Positions 53,001-61,287 of a DNA stretch of 64,000 bases are shown piece after piece. The DNA is from Climacteris rufus (taxonomy: Eukaryota; Chordata; Aves; Passeriformes; Climacteridae): contig VZRZ01005482.1 in NCBI GenBank assembly GCA_013398175.1, positions 1,849,193 through 1,913,192 on the forward strand, in the 5' to 3' direction. The stretch's first letter is position 1, and each line of letters begins with the position of its first letter. The notes under the pieces were generated by a model that did no database searches, was not told the DNA's origin, and worked only from the letters and a program-made list of their open reading frames with translations. The position numbers and the translations under genes were made by a program.

Positions 53001-56000
53001 GAAGAGAAATCAAAACCTTTTTTTTGGGGCCAAGTCGACTACGACTTTGCATTAAAGGATCACCGAAAGGCCAAGATTGTTCCAGGCACTATAGAAGCAC
53101 AGCTGCAGTCAGCTCCTGAGCCTGTTACCTCAAAGCAAAATGAACACAATGATGAGACACAAACATGAATCTCTTGATGCTTCTTTAGTGACAGGAAAGA
53201 TATGGGACATGAAAATTAAGGGAGACCAGAGAGACATGGCAAGAGAGAAGGGGACAAAACAGCACAGTATGAAATGATGCTGACCTTAACGACCTGCAAA
53301 GTAAAGGGAAACAAGAGTGCTGGTGCACAGAGCCCAGGCAGCACAAAAGATGAAAACTCGAGGCAAAGTCATAGAAAGATGATTTAATATCAAACCTGAA
53401 CATGCTCCTACTTTGCACAGCATATGTGGCTGTCCTTCCCCTACAGTCATAGGACAGCAGAATGCAAGCAAATTTACAGGTCTAATTGTCCTCTGGATTG
53501 GCCTTCCCTCCACAGCAGGTGGTTGTGAGGGTCCTGGGTAAAATACTGTCTCAGCTCATGTCTAGCTTTTGTTTTTTCTGTCAAAGTAGAGATGTGCTTC
53601 TACATCTTACTTTCTGGACGGGGACTGTGAGAAATACTCTGCCTGGCAGACACTTGTCCATAACTGACAAAACCTAAACAATTCTTTCCCTGATGCTCTT
53701 CTATCCCCTTCCTAGCCTGAATCGCTGTGCAACTCTAATGCCATTTAAGCAACACATCAGGCTGCACAGTCTAGTTTCAGTATTCCAGTCTCAGCACTGG
53801 TCTGATTTTGCAAAACATTCCCCCTTCTCAACCTACCATAACTGGTTCACAGACATGGTTTGGAAGTACATATGCAGCCTGCAAACAAGGTGAAGGTGGT
53901 ACTGACTGGTTTCTAGCCAGAAGGAAATAAATGTACATATTGACAAAAAACCCAGCTTATTCACTAAGCATGATATTCTTATCTCAGAGCAAGTCATTGT
54001 ATTCAGGCTTCCACACGTTAATTGCACAGAAATTCTCTAATTAGAACCCAGCAAAGTGATGATAGTGGAATAAGTGCACCAGGATTTCAAAGATAGTAAC
54101 CCAATTATGTCTGCTCCTAAAAATGAACAGTGAATCTCTTCAATAAAGCTATCCACATAAGATATAATGAACACTGATGGAATTTTAAAATATTTGAGGA
54201 ATCCTAACAACTTTTTACCATTTTGCCTACCAAGTTACTGTATTTATACCAGAAATGCTGATGGCTACTGCTGCAGGTTTGTTAGCCATTTCATTTGCCA
54301 CAAAGGAAAAGAAATGCCTCTCTACAGAGTACCAGAGCTGTAAATTACATATGCACCAAGTGTGAAGGGTTGCTTCAAGCCTGTTTGTGTCAGTGTACCT
54401 CCATCCTGACTCCATCACTCTCCCACAATTCCAAACTTTGCTCCTATTAGCAGGACCAGCTAAAAATCAGCAGAGGAGGAGGAGTAGCTGAATGAAATAT
54501 TTGAAAATATTTTAACCCACAGATGGTGACTTTTCCTAGTACATTACAAGGGCTATAAATAAAAATACCTAACACAAGACTCTCAGAAAGTCTGAAATGT
54601 GTAGAAATTCTAAATAATAATATAAAATGAACATTAGACTGTCAATGACCCTGCTTGCCTTTGAAAGTAGGTCCTTGTTCTGCCCTAAATGAAGAAGGGT
54701 CACTTGTAGAAGCAACATATTCAGTTTGACTATAAAACTTTTTTAATGCCCTAACATACCTCTCCTTTGTTATAAACACACAGAGGTCACCCTTGGGGCT
54801 GCCTTCCATTTTGGAAGCAGCTCTAGTGTGGGAGAGGTTGCCACAGGCAGACCACTGATGGCAAGTTCACTGTTAGAAATGGCAGTGAAATGACAGAAAT
54901 CCCTTAAAAAAATTATACCCTTCTAGTTCTAAAGAAGGCATAAAACCAAGGAATTATGGAAAATGATGCAGCATTATACTGATGTACTTTCCATTCCTCA
55001 CTTCTCTACATTTTCAGAGGAGCAAGAAAGGCCACTAATATTTCAAAGCTGCTGTTCAGTTTTTAAAGACATGTGACAGAGCTGGCATAAGAATAGGATG
55101 GTGCTAATCTGTGGTGATCTAGTGATTTGAGTAAACACAACTCAACCTCCCTATGTAATTAAAACACTGGCTCTACTCACTCTCTCTCAACTTTCTTTTA
55201 ATTTGTGCAGTCACTGCAACAGCTTTAAAATCATGAGCTCACTGTAAAGTTTACTTTCATTTCTAAGGTCCAAAATTAATACCATGCCTTACAGCTCTTG
55301 GAATATTTATTGCTCAGAACTTGAGCCACATGTGCAGCCCAGTATTTTTCCAGCAGAACAATACCATATCTGCTCAATGTGCGTGTGAGGACAGCATTAC
55401 ACCCTAAGTCAACCAAGCCAACAAAACCCACCATGTGGACACAGCTATGCCAACAGAAGCTTTGCCCAGCCTGTATCAATCTGAGAGGGAGCATAATTTT
55501 AATGTCAGAAAAACCTGAGACATATAATATTTAGAGTAGATAACACTTGACTTATATAGCCAATTTCAACACTGTTAACCTTTAAAGGAAATAACGATTT
55601 CAATGCTCTCAGTGCTTAAGAAAGCAGAGGGGGGAAAAAAAGCACATCTTGGGATTTTTCCAAAGCACTTTTTTATGACAGTAAGAGTGAGGGAGATGCT
55701 GTCCATCTCCCAGCACAAAGTACCTCAAACATCCAGTTACAGAAATCAGCTTAGATACAAGGGACTCCCAAAGGAGTACCCAAATAAAGAGACCAGTAAA
55801 GCACATTTTTATTATTTTTTTATTTTACTTTTAATTTCAGATCCCAGATTATATGCAGCCATATCCTGGGCAGTACCTTGCATCATGCACTTCAGCAACA
55901 GCAGCAGCAACAACTTCCATTTTCAGTAGTACCTCAAAAGGCTTAAAATAACACACATTCAGCTGAAAACAAAAGAAATGATAAAGCCTGGCTCTCTCAT

Positions 56001-59000
56001 GATGCCTTTTAAACATAAAGTTTAGAGTACAGTAAAATCTTTTTACTCTGTGAACTCTGAGATAAAATGAAGACATGAAACAATGAATTCAGACCCTGGT
56101 CAAAGTACTTAATGGAAGAGCTGAAAACCAAGCCTGGGCTTTTTCTTTCCCATTTTTGTATCACTTTTGCTCAGAACAAAACATATGCAAATATCATAAT
56201 TCAGATACTATATACACAGAAATTCTACTACTGCCAGGAAATACGCATTCCAAAACGTCAGTTCACCTATGAACAGAAACAATTAACAAGGAAAAAATAA
56301 CCAAAGGCATACAGTATACAGAGGATATTCTTTAGAATTAAACTATTTGTAACATCATAACCCCATTACGGCTATCAGAACATTTTAGACAATGCTCAGA
56401 AATGTGAATATGTAGCAAAACTTACCTTCTCATGATTTTCTATCAGGATTTCAACGACGATATTTTGAAACTTCAGGTCCATGATGGCTGCTACAGTTTC
56501 TTCCTGTGGCCTCATTAAGGTTGGTCCAAATACTACCCCTAGGTTTGCTACAGTCATTAGATTCCTCTTGGCATGCTTTGAAACACTTTTTAAAAAGAAT
56601 TGAAGGAAAAAACAGGAAATGGGTTATGAAAAATTTCCATTACTGTTGGAAACTGCAGTCTACAAGTGAAAACATTACATTTCCTTAATCTGTGTTTTAG
56701 AAGTTTGTTTTGTGCAAAGTTTCTTCAAATAAAGTCTTACTAAATTCTGGAAAACTGAAAAGCCATTCTTCCCCTTGCAACTTAAAAACAAAACCAGTCT
56801 CTTCCTGAACTTAAATATATAAAATGCACTTAGCCTTGGACCAGGGCAAGTGTGAAACCAACTTAAATTTGCTAACAGATCTCCACTATTCCCTTTGCCA
56901 GAATTTGCAAAAAGAAAGTATAATGTTCCCTTTCTCACTTCAATCAAGCCCTCAGCTCCTGGCAGGACTGCTAAAGCAAATACTTCTATGGCTTCATTAA
57001 CGTCTTAGATTTCTGCCTTTCCCGCCAAAATGCACAGCATGAGTCAAACGTCTTGTCTGCTCTTGCACGTTTGCTTCTTGGGGTTGTGGATGACAACATC
57101 AAGATGGGCTTCAGCTCCAACCACACTTCACTGAGGCCTTTTGCAGTTAAACAAAGGTAAAGACAAGAATTCTGACAAGGTAGGAAAGCAGGTCATAGCA
57201 CTTACTTCGCTAAATGCTTCACCAAAATTTCCAGCATCTCTTTGTTCTTTTCTGGGAGTTTGTGGACCAAGAAGTGGACTGCATTAACTCGAGATTCAGG
57301 ACTTCCACTTTCTATGGGATATAGAAATAAATAACTATCTCAAAAAAAAATTAAAATAAAATCCACAGAAACACAAATCTTCTCCCATTCCTGCATGAAA
57401 ACATACTGCACACACTTCTCCAAACATAGCAAGACTGAACATACATGCTTTGCTTTCACAAATAATATTGTTCTACAATTATCAACTTATTCGTGTATTT
57501 TGAGAACTTGTCTTTCAATCCACCTGCAAAAGGATGCCTTTGTTCATCTATTTTTAAAGACTGACAGATGCAGTTATTGTTTTGCTGCATTGGACTCATC
57601 TACTTACAAATACACTGCAAGGTGAGGAGCGATATTGCTGAGTGCCACAGAGAGGAACTGCACTGCTTTTTTTTTTAATGATTTTAGCATCATTAACTGA
57701 TTGTCCTCATGATTAGAATTCAGTTTTGTTGGTACTGTGCAGCTAATGATACTGCATTTATGCTGCCTTGCATTGGAAACTGCACAAGTTAACACATGCA
57801 GATTTATATGCTTAAAAGATCTAATGACCTCTGAAGACACAGAAGAACAAACACACAAAAAAACCTTACTGAGATTACTAAGGCAAAGGCTCTGAATAAC
57901 AATGGCATCCTAGTACAGTACGGAAATAAAGTAAAAATAAGCAAAGAGCTTTTTATTATTGTCTGTTGCATGTTAAATGGAATCATTTTGGCCCCTACAG
58001 GTTTCACTGTATACAGACAAAAACAAGAAACTGTAAAAGAGAAAAACAAACCATCTTCCTGTTTCACAAAGTTGCATTAAATCACAAAATTACATCTTAG
58101 TAATGGTTCAAATAAGAGGAATGGAAGTATTTCTATTGCCTATAAGAATACTTACTAGAAAGTACAGAAGGAGAAAAATTTAGAATCTATTCTAAATGCA
58201 AGTAGTTTTGCCATGAAGACCACTGACCAGGTCCCCTTTTAGTCTAAGGCAACTTTGATTGCTAAGTGTATTTCATATAAAATACCAACATTTTTCCTCA
58301 GGGCATATTGCTTCAGATTTTTGTTCTTTGCTACACGTTTTAGAGCTGTTTTTTATGCTTTTACAGTGAACACCCCTACACAGATCTCAAGAAAAAAGGC
58401 TACCAAAAAGCAAAACACTTAACTTCTAGTGAGCTAATCAAAATTCTAGTAGAAAAACACAGGCTTTCTTTAAAGTGAGACTATTTTATGTGAAATCACA
58501 AACTCTAATTAAAGAATGGTTAGAGCAAATTAATCACAAGACATAGTCAAAGCTCATATAGCTTCAATCTATACTGATATGTATAAAGAGAACAAAATTG
58601 AAGGGAAAACCTTTAATTCTGGCTCCTCCTCCAATAGTTTCAGGGAAAAGGATATTCCTTACTATTTCCAGTGCTGTTTTTTTTATAGCCAGCATAGGAA
58701 ACAACACTGACTACCTATTTTTAAGTATTCCGTAACTCAGATCCGCAATGTTGATTAAATTTCCCTCCCCAGAATCAACTCCTCTACAGAATTGTTTACT
58801 ACTTATTAACACTGTATTGTCTAAAACATGTAACTTCAGATTAATTCTTTTACTGAAAGAGACTATAAAATAATGAAAAATAAAGTGAGAAATTGCTGGC
58901 AAAACTTCATTAAGTTGGGAAATTATTTTAACCCTTTCCAATACAAATGTGAAGACTCACCACGTAGGTAAGGATGTTGAATTTTGTTTCAGCACTTGCC

Positions 59001-61287
59001 TTCTAGCATGTGCTTTGGCAATGAGTTTCCTGAGCTAATTCTCATTTTGAATTAAGGACCAGAAGAAAACACATTCTACTGTCCTGGAAAGTCATTATAG
59101 CAATCTGAAGATGATAAAGCAATTGTCTCAAAGTTGATTTTAATTTTGCTTTCCACAGTTTGCCAGAAGCACTACAGGCTGGAAAGCAAATCAGCTAAAT
59201 ATCTGTTTGATACTTTGCCAAAATTTTTCTTACACTGTTTCCCTCTATCCTCTTCCAAAAAAATTCTGTGTACACTAGATACCATACAACTGAGCTACAA
59301 ATGCTGTTGTGTCTTCTCCAAAGCTGTATTTGAACTACCACAGTGTAATCTGGCCTGCTCTTTCCTTTCTTCTAATACATGAGGAGCATTCAAGCCAGCC
59401 CAGGCACAGAGCTAACAAGGCACTGAAAACAAGGGTCAGGCAGCTTTAAGGACTCAAATGAGCTCAAATTAGTGTACTTTCTTTGACAAGCTTCATACTC
59501 TTTTTAAATGGAAGGCAAAAAAAAAAAAAAATCACAGATTAAGTAGATGTTTATCATCATACAATCAAGATAATAAGAATGAATGTCTATCCAAAAGTTT
59601 TTCCATAAAAGCAAAAACTGCACTACACAGCCACATTATATGTGACACAAACTAGCACTGAATAGTGACTATAATATATGTTTTTAAAATAATTTACTAT
59701 TTCTTGTTCCTGTATTTTTACTGCGATGAAGCATTTTTCTGAAGCTGCACTTGCAGAGTGCTCCTAAGGTCACACACAGCACTACAACAAAAGATTTCAA
59801 TTTGAACTACAGTCTTGTACTTACTGGCAGGAATGATGAATTCTCCATGCAACTCGTATGTCATCAGTGGCTCTGGAAGGCTTCTGTAAAACAAGGATGA
59901 CATAATAAATTTAACTATATTCTCTTCTATTTGCTTTTACTCTAAGCAGGAAACCATTTAACATTCAGAGCATAATCCTCATACTGCAAGTAATCATTGT
60001 TAGAGGCCCTTGAATTCAGTGATTTCCAGAACAAATGGAAAATTTGGTATTATCAGGAAAATAAGACTAAATGCATCCACTCATCTTCCATGAGCTGAAG
60101 TGGTGCCTCCAGTGTATCATAAAGTACCTTTCCTAATTACAACACCAAGATTGTACACATACACGGTGCAATTCATTCTTCATTATTGTTTTTAAAATAC
60201 TAATAATCACAACTCCATGCCTTACTGGAAAGGCACTAAGGTCATAAAACAGTTAAGGTCACTGAACAGCAAATGAAAATTTGAAAGCATTTCAAATGGA
60301 AAAATTGAAATTGAAAACTATAGTCATCAATGAAAAATGTACCAAATAATGGAAATAAGAGTTAAAACCTTTAACATCATCATTATCATATAAGAACAAC
60401 CACCACCATCAGAGTTAAAGCCATTTATTAAATTGACTTTATTGATGCTTATGAAATACTGGAGTAAACACTCAGATGGGAAATACTGTAGGGGAGAAAT
60501 ACCTCATATACATTTTTCCTTTTTTTTTATTTTTTTCTATACTCCTTTAGACCGGTATCTTCACAATAGTTCTGCAGTATTCATTGATAGTGGTTGTAGT
60601 AATATATTATATAATAAAAAGTGCAGGTTAAAAATATTGTGTTTGTGTTACACTGCAGAAGAGACACAAAAGTTCTACATTTTATGTTCTTAGGCAAATT
60701 AGTAAAATACCTTCATCAGGAATTGGCAAAACCATTTGAGTAGAGAACATTCAAAAATCCTTATTTTAACACTCAAAACATTATTACTATTGCACACAAA
60801 ACATCAGAGCATGGATCAGAAGCAAAAGAGGAAATTATTAAAAATTTCACAGCCTTTTCCTTTTCCATTCTACCACACTGAAACACAAAAAGGCAACAAA
60901 TTTTAACCACCTTAGCTAACTTCAGTAATGACTCTCAACAAGTTACTAGCACTTCAGGTTTCTGAACCAACAGTGAAATGCTTCTGTGTCTAATACAGAA
61001 GTGTTTTGGGGCTTGTCTCATATGAATGTTTCACTAAATTATTTTGCTTCCTCCAACACAAATAACAAATATGGTATTTGCACAAAATGAGCTCCTATTC
61101 TAAAATATATGAAAAGCAAGTAGTGCAGTTTAACACACTCAACAGAAGAATTAGAATAAGAATTTATAGTCTAAAAAAACAAACAAGAGACAGCCTTACC
61201 GCAGATACTGCTTCATAGCACTAGTAATTGTCTTCACTTCCCAATCCACAGAGTTTTCCAGGTCAACTTCATTGCAGGTTTTTGAAT
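7936..61287 (-). CDS. ARHGAP10: ARHGAP10 (GRAF2), Rho GTPase-activating protein 10: 3' nine coding exons, 5' part outside the window
   Basis: Spliced coding region, minus strand, nine exons: 61287-61200, 59883-59825, 57311-57206, 56585-56426, 42654-42504, 27799-27637, 17305-17174, 16234-16143, 8024-7936. They total 1040 nt, giving 345 complete codons plus TAG after a split first codon. All introns are GT...AG and every split codon joins to a sensible residue. Numbering complete codons from 1: residues 1 to about 140 are the carboxy-terminal part of a RhoGAP domain (KQYLRSLPEPL near 25-35; NLGVVFGPTL near 100). Residues 141-290 are a Pro/Ser-rich linker. Residues 292-345 are an SH3 domain (AVYPCEAEH, GWLEG, IPQNYV). 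GRAF proteins are BAR-PH-RhoGAP-SH3 and stimulate GTP hydrolysis by RhoA/Cdc42 at membranes. The linker wording (HFLVHKLPEKNKEML, SPPNAPPRQS, EDTPTGSMDSLSS) matches my memory of ARHGAP10 better than ARHGAP26 or OPHN1. No alignment was run. Confidence 0.93.
8811..8823 (+). repeat. Short (TA)n repeat
   Basis: About six TA units within the last intron of ARHGAP10. Confidence 0.7.
13066..13180 (+). repeat. Purine-rich (G/A) low-complexity tract
   Basis: About 115 nt are dominated by AAGG, GAAA and GAGA units with few pyrimidines. This is diffuse low-complexity sequence rather than a perfect microsatellite. Confidence 0.7.
14546..14570 (+). repeat. (GTT)n trinucleotide microsatellite
   Basis: There are eight GTT-type units with one interruption (GTC). 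On the gene strand it reads as an AAC repeat. Confidence 0.9.
16143..16234 (-). CDS. ARHGAP10: ARHGAP10 coding exon: first half of SH3 domain
   Basis: This 92-nt exon has acceptor AATTTTTCAG and donor GTAAGT at 16142. It completes a Ser codon, then reads VAHRKARAVYPCEAEHSSEL and SFQIGAIFED, and ends with G that joins TG of the last exon to make Val. ARAVYPCEAEHSSELSF corresponds to the first SH3 strands and RT loop (the ALYDY-like motif is AVYPC here). Length 92 is not a multiple of 3, so skipping it would shift the frame and destroy the SH3 domain. Confidence 0.96.
16235..17173 (-). other. ARHGAP10: ARHGAP10 intron (0.94 kb)
   Basis: The intron has donor GTATGA and acceptor TTTTTCAG. It includes a purine-rich stretch around 16670-16760 that makes pyrimidine-rich sequence on the gene strand. 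No other feature was seen. Confidence 0.9.
17174..17305 (-). CDS. ARHGAP10: ARHGAP10 coding exon: linker segment, symmetric exon
   Basis: This 132-nt exon has acceptor TTTCCTCTTAG and donor GTATGA at 17173. It reads PGQSRPSMVSWMNIPSANPA, then ATNAALPTFFFPNPATGTDK and AVE, ending with AG that joins T of the next exon to make Ser. The exon both begins and ends in the same phase (132 = 3 x 44), so skipping it would keep the frame and shorten the linker by 44 residues. The PGQ-R-SMV-W pattern matches the equivalent human segment as I remember it; the rest is divergent. Confidence 0.9.
19420..19492 (+). mobile_element. CR1 LINE fragment (extreme 3' end)
   Basis: The plus strand reads GGCAGGGGGTTTGGAATGAG, then ATGATCTTTAAGGTCCCTTC, CAACCCAAGCCATGTTGTGA and CTCTGTGATT. 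This is the terminal part of avian CR1, with the last octamer-like repeats mutated. It is only about 70 bp long, antisense to ARHGAP10, and sits in the 17306-27636 intron. Confidence 0.9.
20452..20466 (+). repeat. Poly(T) run
   Basis: About fifteen T in a row, with no recognisable retroposon body attached on either side. Confidence 0.8.
21713..21818 (+). repeat. Long homopurine (A/G) tract
   Basis: About 105 nt are almost purely purine apart from single T or C interruptions, in GAAA, GGAAA and AAAGAAA units. The gene strand is correspondingly homopyrimidine. It is a low-complexity (GA/A)-rich tract. Confidence 0.85.
25522..26169 (-). other. Long intronic open reading frame; possible unannotated ARHGAP10 exon
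   Basis: This is an open frame of 215 codons on the gene strand inside the 17306-27636 intron, the longest in the window. It has no ATG near its upstream end: the frame opens after a TAA, the first listed codon is GTG, and the first ATG is about 45 codons in. The N-terminal half is Ser/Thr/Asn-rich (SLDDSEGPALTNTN, SSGSPHSSSKCSTGSS). A strong pyrimidine tract ends in TTCCCTTCTAG at 26090, and CAG/GTGTTC lies at 25796/25795. These would define 26089-25796 (294 nt), symmetric and in phase with both flanking exons. I recognise no protein family. It could equally be a chance frame. Confidence 0.2.
27637..27799 (-). CDS. ARHGAP10: ARHGAP10 coding exon: Ser/Pro-rich linker
   Basis: This 163-nt exon has acceptor TTTTCTAG and donor GTAAGT at 27636. 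After completing an Ala codon it reads DSHSSPREDTPTGSMDSLSS, then QSPTPAFSSSPPGLLDGNHL and IMDSGDLAGWTTN. It ends with CT, completed by T of the next exon to Leu. It is low-complexity Ser/Pro/Asp sequence with several Ser-Pro and Thr-Pro pairs, so a disordered and possibly phosphorylated linker is likely (inference). The EDTPT..DSLSS wording matches remembered ARHGAP10. Confidence 0.93.
39330..39378 (+). repeat. A-rich (AAAAC)n low-complexity stretch
   Basis: An A8 run is followed by irregular AAAAC and CAAAA units and ACCACCAC. It may be an old poly(A)-tail remnant, but no retroposon body is recognisable beside it. Confidence 0.65.
40307..40333 (+). repeat. G-rich run with G-quadruplex potential
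   Basis: There are six G, one C, ten G, then A-GGG-AA-GGGG. At least four G-runs of three or more lie within 27 nt. On the ARHGAP10 template strand (plus) this is the G-rich side. Confidence 0.85.
41983..41996 (+). repeat. Poly(T) run
   Basis: A 14-T run about 0.5 kb downstream (gene sense) of the 42504-42654 exon. It is a homopolymer only; no element body was seen. Confidence 0.75.
42504..42654 (-). CDS. ARHGAP10: ARHGAP10 coding exon: end of RhoGAP domain and start of linker
   Basis: This 151-nt exon has acceptor TTGATTGCAG and donor GTAAGA at 42503. It begins in phase 0 with IFKTLPDATFSEPISMSMSP, continues PNAPPRQSRRQGQRIKRPLA and VYNLCLELDD, and ends with G, which joins CT of the next exon to make Ala. 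The PPNAPPRQS stretch followed by a basic patch (SRRQGQRIKRP) is the characteristic GRAF linker start. The same frame stays open past the donor to 42301, so intron retention would add about 67 residues and lose the SH3 domain. Confidence 0.96.
42833..42869 (+). repeat. (AAAT)n tetranucleotide microsatellite
   Basis: About nine AAAT/AATA units with one AAAC interruption, located roughly 180 nt upstream (gene sense) of the exon at 42504-42654. Confidence 0.9.
45461..45473 (+). repeat. Short (CA)n repeat
   Basis: ATACACACACACAAT, about six CA units. Confidence 0.7.
48855..48873 (+). repeat. Short (AAAT)n repeat
   Basis: Four AAAT units followed by A-rich sequence. Confidence 0.75.
56426..56585 (-). 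CDS. ARHGAP10: ARHGAP10 coding exon: RhoGAP domain, NLGVVFGPTL core
   Basis: This 160-nt exon has a pyrimidine-containing acceptor ending TTTTTAAAAAG and donor GTAAGT at 56425. It completes an Asn codon, then reads VSKHAKRNLMTVANLGVVFG, continues PTLMRPQEETVAAIMDLKFQ and ends with NIVVEILIENHEK in phase 0. The Asn before LGVVFGP is the conserved RhoGAP active-site asparagine. The block is highly conserved in GRAF-family proteins, so this exon is the strongest anchor for the gene call. Confidence 0.97.
56586..57205 (-). other. ARHGAP10: ARHGAP10 intron (0.62 kb)
   Basis: The shortest intron in the window, with donor GTAAGT and acceptor ...TTTTTAAAAAG. The pyrimidine tract is slightly displaced from the AG. 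No other feature was seen. Confidence 0.9.
57206..57311 (-). CDS. ARHGAP10: ARHGAP10 coding exon: RhoGAP domain, middle helices
   Basis: This 106-nt exon has acceptor CCCATAG and donor GTAAGT at 57205. It starts with AA, completing a Lys codon, reads SGSPESRVNAVHFLVHKLPE and then KNKEMLEILVKHLA, and ends with AA, completed by T of the next exon to Asn. The H-x-L-V-H-K-L-P-E-K-N pattern is typical of the GRAF/oligophrenin RhoGAP subfamily. The VNAVHF wording points to ARHGAP10 rather than ARHGAP26, judged from memory. Confidence 0.95.
57312..59824 (-). other. ARHGAP10: ARHGAP10 intron (2.5 kb)
   Basis: The intron has donor GTAAGT and acceptor CCCATAG. It is A/T-rich with no recognised repeat family; a poly(A) run lies near 59519-59531. 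Confidence 0.9.
59825..59883 (-). CDS. ARHGAP10: ARHGAP10 coding exon: RhoGAP domain, LPEPL motif
   Basis: This 59-nt exon has acceptor TTTTACAG at its 5' side and donor GTAAGT at 59824. It reads SLPEPLMTYELHGEFIIPA after completing an Arg codon, and ends with a single A that joins AA of the next exon to make Lys. LPEPL is a hallmark of RhoGAP domains directly after the YLR helix. The reading frame is open only in this phase, and the next exon continues the same fold. Confidence 0.95.
59884..61199 (-). other. ARHGAP10: ARHGAP10 intron (1.3 kb)
   Basis: The intron has donor GTAAGG and acceptor TTTTACAG. It is A/T-rich and no other feature was seen. Confidence 0.9.
61200..61287 (-). CDS. ARHGAP10: ARHGAP10 coding exon: RhoGAP domain, Lys/Arg helix
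   Basis: This 88-nt exon is the most 5' one seen. The acceptor is a T-run ending in AG (61289-61288) and the donor is GTAAGG (61199 downward). It begins with two bases of a split codon, reads SKTCNEVDLENSVDWEVKTI and then TSAMKQYL, and ends with CG, which joins A from the next exon to make Arg. The K-x-Y-L-R signature carries the conserved Lys and Arg of RhoGAP domains that contact the GTPase. The catalytic arginine finger normally lies in the preceding exon and is not in this window. Confidence 0.93.

Larger units (their letters stand above)
42655..56425 (-). other. ARHGAP10: ARHGAP10 intron (13.8 kb)
   Basis: The intron has donor GTAAGT and acceptor TTGATTGCAG. It contains AAAT repeats (42833-42869 and 48855-48873) and a short CA repeat (45461-45473). 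No recognisable transposon or gene was seen. The open frames here are short and lack splice support. Confidence 0.9.

Noticed and set aside
53015..53130. Patch with several CpG sites and open-frame character suggesting a processed pseudogene
   Set aside because: No frame gives a recognisable protein for more than a few residues, and there is no poly(A) tail or target-site duplication.
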